In this document: positions 57,801 to 64,000 of the stretch, one piece after another | Position numbering within the stretch: position 1 is the first letter of the stretch | Layout of the letters: every line of letters starts with the position of its first letter | Assembly (NCBI GenBank): GCA_003996215.1 | Contig: QJPP01001929.1 | Location: 124,001 to 188,000, forward strand | Length of the DNA stretch: 64,000 nucleotides | From: Jaltomata sinuosa | Taxonomy: Eukaryota > Streptophyta > Magnoliopsida > Solanales > Solanaceae | Direction: 5' to 3' | Program-made: the position numbers and the translations under genes | The notes under the pieces: model-generated | Database searches by the model: none | What the model was told of the DNA's origin: nothing | The model's input: the letters and a program-made list of their open reading frames with translations, nothing else

Positions 57801-58845
57801 TAGCCCAAGTATAAACAAATCTAGCTAAATTTAGTGTTTAACAAGGTCGTAATGACCCCACACTTAATTTGCCTGCATGGTGTCTATAGGTTACCATTGT
57901 GGGGTACTCAACCTTTCCTATTTAGCAAATTTTCTCACCCTATTACACCACATTAATCACATAATTTGCACTATTTTCACCAAACAATTCCCAACTAGTC
58001 ACTACCAAACTTCATCACTACAAATTATTCATGACTATAATGTGTCTCCCAAAATGGGGCAATTTCACCATCTTGTTCTTGCAATTTTGGCCCAACCCAC
58101 CTTTTTCCACTTCCTTGCTTCCTAAAAATCAAGACCCACAAGAAAACAAGAATAAAATTGTGAATTCCACCATTGCTAGTGTAGGAACGAAAATCATCTT
58201 CTTTTTTGGTGTATTTTCGAGTTCTTAGCTCTAACCCATGGTAGAAAAATTTGAAGTTCTTCCAAACATGGTGAGACTAGTTTATACCCATTATTCTTGA
58301 CAATGGGGAGCAAGAGTAAGAGGTGGGGAGTAAGAGAAAGGAGTATAAGAACTTACCTTGAAAAATAAAAGCTTGAAAGCTTGGAGAAAGACAACAATGG
58401 AGGAGGATAAACTATTTTTGGGAGAGAAAATTGGGTAGGGACGGCGACTTTTGAGAAATAAGAGAGAGTGAGAGAGAGAGAAAATTAGGGGTTTTTAACA
58501 TGGGGAATGCAATTATTTTGGGTCTTGGGTCGGGTGACCCTTGACCCACTCACTTAATATGTTTGGCGCGTCAGAGGCATATTACACCATGAAGGCACTT
58601 GTCTGGGAAAAAGTTTGGGGTGTTGTGCCATGAAGGTGCCAGATTTCATTGTCGGAAGTTCAGCCCATGGGGCACTGCGCCCACAGTATGCTAGGCTCAC
58701 CCCATGGAAGTTTTTGTTAAGGAGCGCAGCGCCATAAAGGCGCCAAGCTGGGCAGATGCCTGGGGCGCTGTGCCACCAGAGCGCCAAATGCACCCGTCAG
58801 AAGTTTTGGCCCCCAGCATGCCTGCAGTGCACCAGTCCCCCAGGG
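57801..58845 (-). promoter_or_regulatory. Internal leader, intron and array before ORF3 (Athila element 4)
   Basis: In minus-strand order: a GC-rich array with ggcgc/gcgcc words (58845-58555), a CACCCGACCC stretch (about 58530), a CT-rich leader (ttctctctctctcactctc, about 58480-58450), then the donor TTTTCAAG/GTAAGT (GT at 58356-58355). A possible acceptor gatag lies near 57780. The layout matches 18356-20010 in element 1, although the sequences are diverged and the array words differ. Confidence 0.5.
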
Positions 58846-59200
58846 CATTATATATCCGTACTTACCTGTACTATAGGCTATCCTTGGCCTGTGTTAACTC
58901 CTAATTTTCCGGCAAGACAACAAATTCATTAGAAAATGGTGGGTTGCCTCCCATCTAGCACCTTAGTTTTGGTCGTGGCACGACACTTCTTTTTGTATTT
59001 TTGTTGTTTTGTCCTACACTATTACAATACATTCACGGGTTGCCTCCCGCATAGTTCCTGATTTAATATCACAGCATGACGTACTTCAAAAGTTAGTCAT
59101 CCGATAGGGAAATTGAGTATTTTTCCATGTCTACATGTTCAACCCAATAGTGAATCACTCTTTGCACATTAACCAGGAATGTACCAGTTTTGTCATCCCT
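58846..59200 (-). other. Post-integrase spacer of Athila element 4
   Basis: Two plus-strand copies of gggttgcctccc (about 58930 and 59037), i.e. GGGAGGCAACCC in element sense, as usual between integrase and ORF3 in Athila/Tat elements. No coding frame. Confidence 0.55.
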
Positions 59201-60240
59201 TCAAAGTTCAAATGCTCCATGTGGTGTCATCCTTACCACCTTGAATGGTCCTGACCACTTGGACTTAAGTTTCCTAGGGAAAAGCTTAAGTCGTAAATTG
59301 AACAAGAGAACTCTTTGGCCAGGTTTAAATGAATAAGAAAGGATGTGCTTATCGTGCCACCTCTTGGTCTTCTTCTTGTAGAGTTTGGCATTCTTATACA
59401 CTTGAAATCTAATTCATCAAGTTCATTTAGTTGTAGCATCTTTTTTTGTCCTGCCAGCTCTTCGCAAAGATTTAGCATCTTTATGGCCCAATAGGCTTGG
59501 TATTCCAACTTTACCGGTAAATGACAAGCCTTACCATAAACGAGCCGATAGGGAGAAGCTTCAATGTGTTTTATATGCAGGCAATAGGCCCATAATGCAT
59601 CATCGAGCTTCTCATCCCAATCCTTCCTCTGCACATTCATCATCTTCTGGAGGATTTGCTTCACTTCCCGATTTGACACCTCCATCTTCCCACTAGTTTG
59701 AGGATGATAAGCAGTAGCCACTTTATGATGCACCCCACTTAGCCAATAGCTTGTGAAACCACTTACTGGTGAAATGAGCTCCACCATCACTAATCATTGC
59801 CCGCAGAGTTCTGAATCGTGTGAATATATTTTTCTTGACAAATTTCACCACCATTTTTGAATCATTGTAGGAAGGGCAATAGACTCTGCCCACTTTGACA
59901 CATAATCCACCGCAACAAGTATGTACTTGTTGCCAAAAGATGTTGGGAATGGTCCCATGAAGTCAATCCCTCATATATCAAAGATTTTCACCTCAAGAAT
60001 GTTTTGCAAAGGCATCTCATGTATTCTAAAAATAGCTCTAGTCCTTTGACACTGATCATATCCTTTGACAAAAGTTATTTCATCCTTGAACAGAGTCGGC
60101 TAATAAAAGCCTGATTGTAATACCATCTACACTATGTGTTCTCCTCTATGGTGTCCCCCATAAGGTGATGAATGACAACTCTCTAGGACCTCGCTCACTT
60201 GATTTTCTGGAATGCATCTTCAAATCACTTGATCCGGACC
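59201..60240 (-). pseudogene. Integrase of Athila element 4
   Basis: Frame 59790-59233 contains HHKVATAYHPQTSGKMEVSN (catalytic-Glu region: GKMEVSNREVKQIL), then YRLVYGKACHLPVKLEYQAY, WAIKMLN and QLNELDEL. In a second frame (59401-59201) come KNAKLYKKKTKRWHDK, FKPGQRVLLFN and SGPFKVV..PHGAFEL. The YGKACHLPVELEH...LNELEE...YKNAKLYKEKTKRWHD series is diagnostic of Athila-type integrase. A frameshift lies near 59400; the zinc-finger end (about 59960-60200) is in broken frames. Confidence 0.88.
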
Positions 60241-60249
60241 TTGTTTAAA

Positions 60250-61715
60250 TAGATAAGTCTCCTCCCATATGTAAAATAGGGAGTCATAGGCCTTTGTTTT
60301 GCATCCTTCTTACTAAAAAAATAATAGATAGCAGCATGGTCCATATGCACAATCACTCTCGTTCCCACAAAATAGGATCGAAATTTATCAAAAGTCAAAA
60401 CAAGGGCCAGTATCTCCTTCGCAGTGACTGTGTAGTTTGCTTGAGCAGCACCAAGTGTCTTGCTAGCATGGTAGATAGAGTGAAATACCTTCTCTATTCT
60501 TTAACCCAACACAACTCCTATTGCAACATCACTAGCGTCACACATTAGCTGGAATGGTAACTCCCAATTTGGTGCAACCAAAATAGGAGCTTCAATCAAG
60601 TGTTTCTTCAGTTCTTCGAATGCTTTCACACAATCATTAGAGAACTCAAACCTCACCTCTTTCTCAAGAAGCTTGCACATAGGTCTTCATATTTTGGAGA
60701 AGTCTTTAATGAAGTGTATGTAGAACCCTACATGCTCAAGAAAATTGCGCACACCCTTCACAAATACAGGAGGTGGCAACTTTTCAATAACCTCTATTTT
60801 TGCTCGATTTACTTCTAACCCCATTTTTGACTACTTATGGCCAAGGAAAATTCCTTCCTTAACCAAAAAGTGACACTTCTCCCAGTTAAGTACCAAATTT
60901 GTCTCCTTACATCGTGCTAATACCTTGTCCAAATTCTTCAAACATGCTTTAAATGAATTTCCAAACAAAGTGAAATCGCCCATGAATACTTCTATAATTT
61001 CTTCCACCATGTCAGAAAAGATAGCCATCATGCATCTCTAAAAGGTAGACAACGTATTACAAAGTCCAAAGGGCATATGCTTGAAAGCATAAGTCCTATA
61101 GGGTCAAGTGAACATGATTTTCTCTTGATACTCAGGTGCAATGGCTATTTGATTGTAGCCTGAATATCCATCCAAGAAGAAAAAGTACTCCTGTCCAGCT
61201 AACCTATCCAACATCTGGTCAATGAAAGGGATAGGATAGTAGTCCTTTCGGGTAGCTTCATTTAGCTTCCTGTAATCCATGCAGATTATCCACCCAGTAA
61301 CTGTGCATGTAGGGATCAGTTCATTCTTCTCATTCATCACCATTGTTATCCCCCCTTTCTTTGGGATACATTACACTGGACTGACCCACTTGATGTCTGA
61401 AATAGGGTAGACAATAATTGCATCAATTCACTTGATCACTTCTTTCCTCACTACATCCTTTATTATAGGGTTTAACCTTATTTTATGCTGGGCTATGGGT
61501 TTGCACCCATCTTTAATATAAATTATGTGCATATAAAAGGCTGGATTGATCCCATGAATGTTAGACATCTGCCACCCAATTTCCCTCTTGTTCCTTCTCA
61601 ATATTGCTAAAGCTTTTTTTACATGTGCCTCATTTAATTCGGCTGCAAGAATAACTGGCAATGTATCATCTTCTCCCAAATAAGCATATTTCAGATGAGA
61701 CATGAGTTGTTTCAT
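60250..61715 (-). pseudogene. RT and RNase H of Athila element 4
   Basis: Frame 61715-61428 has AILRRNKREIGWQMSNIHGI and PIAQHKIRLNPIIKDVVRKE. Frame 61343-61104 has WIICMDYRKLNEATRKDYYP and FFLDGYSGYNQIAIAPEYQE. Frame 61031-60831 has EVFMGDFTLFGNSFKACLKN. The catalytic box is FMGD where FMDD is usual, so one metal-binding Asp is replaced by Gly. RNase H (about 60560-60290) is visible as CDASDVAIGVVL and LVLTFDKFRSYFVGT. Stops near 61370, 61085 and 60500 break it. Confidence 0.88.
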
Positions 61716-62541
61716 TTCTAACTTTGGAGCCTTTTCAATAGATGGCTTGGGAGGGGGTCCCAGAGGTCTATTCAGAGGCTCAAACTCAATAATACAGTAA
61801 ACACACTTGCCACATCTAAATATTAAACCATTTTTTGTGCAGTTGTATCACCAAAAATATCTTGCCCTATGAGGGCTCTCTCCAAAGGATCTTTGGGTGT
61901 TATGTGAGGCAACTTTGATTTAACATCCACCACAAGAATAGCCGACAAGTCCTCATATAATGCATGCAGTTTCATTGCCTTGTAAACATTGAATACTTCC
62001 ACCTTATCATGTTCCCTCATGGTGAGTTGCCCTACTGCTACATCAATCAATTCTCTTCTTGTAGCCAAAATGGACGTCCCAAAATAAATGAGACTTTCAG
62101 ATATGGCTCAAAGTTTAAAATCACAAAATCCATTGGAAAGATTAAAGACCCAACCTGCACTAAAACATCATCAATAATGCCCTTAGGTCTTGCCAAGGAT
62201 CTATCTGCTAGCTGAAGGAAAATTGTGGTGGGGAGAGGACTTCTCAATCCGATCTTCTTGAAGATAAAAGACTACATTAGATTTATTCTTGATCCAAGAT
62301 CACATAGTGCTCGTGCTCTGACCTTTTGTCGAATGGTGATCTTAATAGTGAAACTCCCCAGATCTTTTAATTTGGTTGGCAACCTATTTTGAATTCTATA
62401 TGTGCACACCTCCGTTAGTGCAATTGTAGTATATTCATTCAACCGATTCTTGTTTGCCACAATATCCTTGATGTACTTAGCATACTTAGGAACTCCTTGA
62501 AGAACATCAATGAGGAGAAGATTAATGTGCATATGCTTCAA
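61716..62541 (-). pseudogene. Protease of Athila element 4
   Basis: Frame 62541-62272 has LPTKLKDLGSFTIKITI and ARALCDLGSRINLM; the usual CDLGASINLMP active site has Arg in place of Ala after Gly-Ala, but Asp is kept. Frame 62247-62047 continues LQLADRSLARPKGIIDDVLV and DFVILNFEPY...FILGRPF. A stop near 62270 divides them. Confidence 0.85.
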
Positions 62542-62559
62542 GAGATCAAGAAATTTCTA

Positions 62560-63983
62560 AAAACCTGCCTACTCTTTCTGCTTAATAAACTTTTGAGGGA
62601 ATGGAGGTGGGGGCTTCACAATAGTGTCTGCTCTTGTTGCCTCTGTCTGACATTTAGCCTTCTCTTTTTATTCTGCTACATCTACTTTCTTAGGCTCAAC
62701 TTTTCTTGGTATCAGCTCTTCCAACTCTCTTCCACTATGGGTGGTGACTGCATTTACCTTCTTATGATTTAAGTCAGTATTACCTAGAAGACCTCCCTGA
62801 GGTCTCGTGTTTTATGATCCAACTATCTGAACTATTTGTTTCTCTAGGTTTTGGATGGCAAGTTGCTTCTTTTTCATCTCCGAAGCTTGGTTAGCCTGGC
62901 TCTCCATAATCTTCTTCAGCATCTCTTCTATATTGTTAGTCTGGGCAGAAGGCTGGTTGTTATGAGCAAATTATTGATTCTGACCCTGATTCCTGAATTG
63001 ATTTTGCCTCTGTGTGTTGCCATATGACAAATTGTTCCTCTAGTTTGCATTGCCAAAATTCTGATTTTCACCTCTTTGTGCATCCTATGAAATTCACCAA
63101 ATCAGGAATTACTGCATAATCTTCTAACAGATGGTCTCCTCCACACGTCTCATAATATTGAAGAGCCACAGGCTGCACTGCATTAACTTGTGCTTGATTA
63201 CCTCCAAGAGCCAACTTATTCAGGACTGTGGCAATATTGCTCATCTTGTTAGACATAGATTCCACCTTGGTAAATAAAGCCATGCTGGTATCTACCTCTA
63301 ATAATCTGGCAACCTTTATGGGTTCATCTCTGCTGGTGTTTGTGTTCCACTCAGGGTTGCTATGTGCCATCCTCTGTAAAAGAGTGTACAATTAGTCATA
63401 GGTCTTTTCCAATGCTTTCCCGTCTGATGCACAATCTTTCAATATCTTAGAGTGAGAATCAAGGCCCCCAATAAATGTGTGCACCGGCATCTCATTAGCC
63501 TATTAGTGATGAGGAAAGTCTCAAAGGAGGGATTTAAATCTCTCCCATGCTTGATAAGGATTTTCACCATCCTTCTGCCTGAAACTCAGTATTTCACTCC
63601 TCAGCTTAGCTGTCTTTCCAGAAGGAAAGAACCACATCAAAAAATTTCCTAGCAAGATTATTCCAAGAAGTGATAGAGTTTTGCGGCTCAGCTTTCAACC
63701 ACCTCTTCCCTTCCCCAAGGAGGGAAAATGGGAACAAAGTCCATCTTACGTAATCTTGTGAGACCCCGACTGATATATAGGTGTCACTGATTTCTAGAAA
63801 GTTCTTGATGTGTTTCTCTAGATCTTCATAAGCAAAGCCTGTGAATTGCCTGTTGGTGTGCAAGAGTTGCACCATTTTTGGCTTGAGTTCGAAGTGACCA
63901 CCCACTTTTGGCTTTCTGATGCTGGACGTGACATTGGTCACAAGTGGGATTACCACATCTCTAACTAGCCTAGGTGCTGCCAT
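62560..63983 (-). pseudogene. gag of Athila element 4 (5' end at the window edge)
   Basis: Frame 63983-63606 has GHFELKPKMVQLLHTNRQFT, EDLEKHIKNFLEISDTY and FPFSLLGEGKRWLKAEPQNS with ITSWNNLARKFF, the same gag core as in element 1 (22315). Frame 63391-63068 has RMAHSNPEW and a zinc-knuckle-like ETCGGDHLLEDY. Residues before 63983 may lie beyond the window. Frameshifts near 63600 and 63060 and several stops towards 62560 break it. Confidence 0.8.
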
Positions 63984-64000
63984 TTCTATGGGAACAACTT

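Larger units (their letters stand above)
41777..64000 (-). mobile_element. Athila element 4 (incomplete, runs off the right edge)
   Basis: Minus-strand order from the right edge is gag (63983-62560), PR, RT, RNase H, integrase (to 59201), spacer, internal leader, ORF3, 3' untranslated DNA. ORF3 is split by Tekay element 3 (45936-57401) and by a family-B LTR (43045-45238). The 5' LTR is outside the window and no 3' LTR is found where expected. The left limit is uncertain (41.8-42.3 kb). Confidence 0.7.

Noticed and set aside
58554..58904. ORFs over the GC-rich array in element 4 (79 and 66 residues)
   Set aside because: They read through the ggcgc/gcgcc word array in both strands and have no domain. 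The array is better seen as regulatory or structural DNA.

Overview
The window is a block of nested, decayed plant LTR retrotransposons. I found no host protein gene, rRNA, tRNA gene or CRISPR array. The element families point to a large-genome eudicot: Tekay/Del-type Ty3-gypsy chromoviruses with 2-3.6 kb LTRs and an initiator-Met primer site, plus Athila-type elements with a 'TGGTGTTGTTGTCGGGGA' primer site. Solanaceae is my best guess, from general sequence character only.

Layout. 1-4078: 3' end (integrase C-terminus, chromodomain, LTR) of a plus-strand Tekay element. 4518-8834: a long-TIR DNA element holding a 377 bp MITE (5626-6002) and a minus-strand solo LTR (6130-8580). 9390-10640: LINE ORF1 remnant. 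From about 10.8 kb: an old plus-strand Ty3-gypsy element ('host X') with a 5' LTR ending at 12952, a primer site, a gag start and a faint RT remnant near 34.4-34.7 kb. It is split by Athila element 1 (13309-24717, minus; gag-PR-ORF3 without RT/RH/INT) and by Tekay element 2 (24766-33502, minus; TSD gtttg). Next come a solo Tekay LTR (34810-37736; TSD tagac), a solo Athila-type LTR (38214-39755; TSD gtgtt/gtatt) and a chimeric LTR (40134-41776). About 41.8-64.0 kb is Athila element 4 (minus, running off the right edge). Its extra ORF is split by a family-B LTR (43045-45238) and by Tekay element 3 (45936-57401, minus), whose 5' LTR holds a second family-B LTR (54770-57059).

Genes and how they work together. 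The coding regions are gag, protease, RT-RNase H and integrase (with chromodomain in Tekay) on the elements' own strands, all broken by stops or frameshifts. Elements 2 and 3 carry different lesions. Both Athila elements have an extra ORF downstream of pol resembling the plant 'putative transposon protein' family.

Most interesting. Most LTRs here, from unrelated families, show one order: a GC-rich palindromic array with a family-specific word, then a TATA-like box where visible, a leader of about 100-200 nt, and a 5' splice-site consensus. In Tekay elements 2 and 3 a good 3' splice site ends exactly at the gag ATG, predicting a leader intron that removes the primer-binding site. In both Athila elements the same kind of module is repeated internally in front of the extra ORF, in element 1 with the same array word as its own LTR. 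An organelle-like fragment of about 510 bp sits at the TATA box of element 1's 5' LTR. All of this comes from reading the sequence by eye; no alignment or database search was run.
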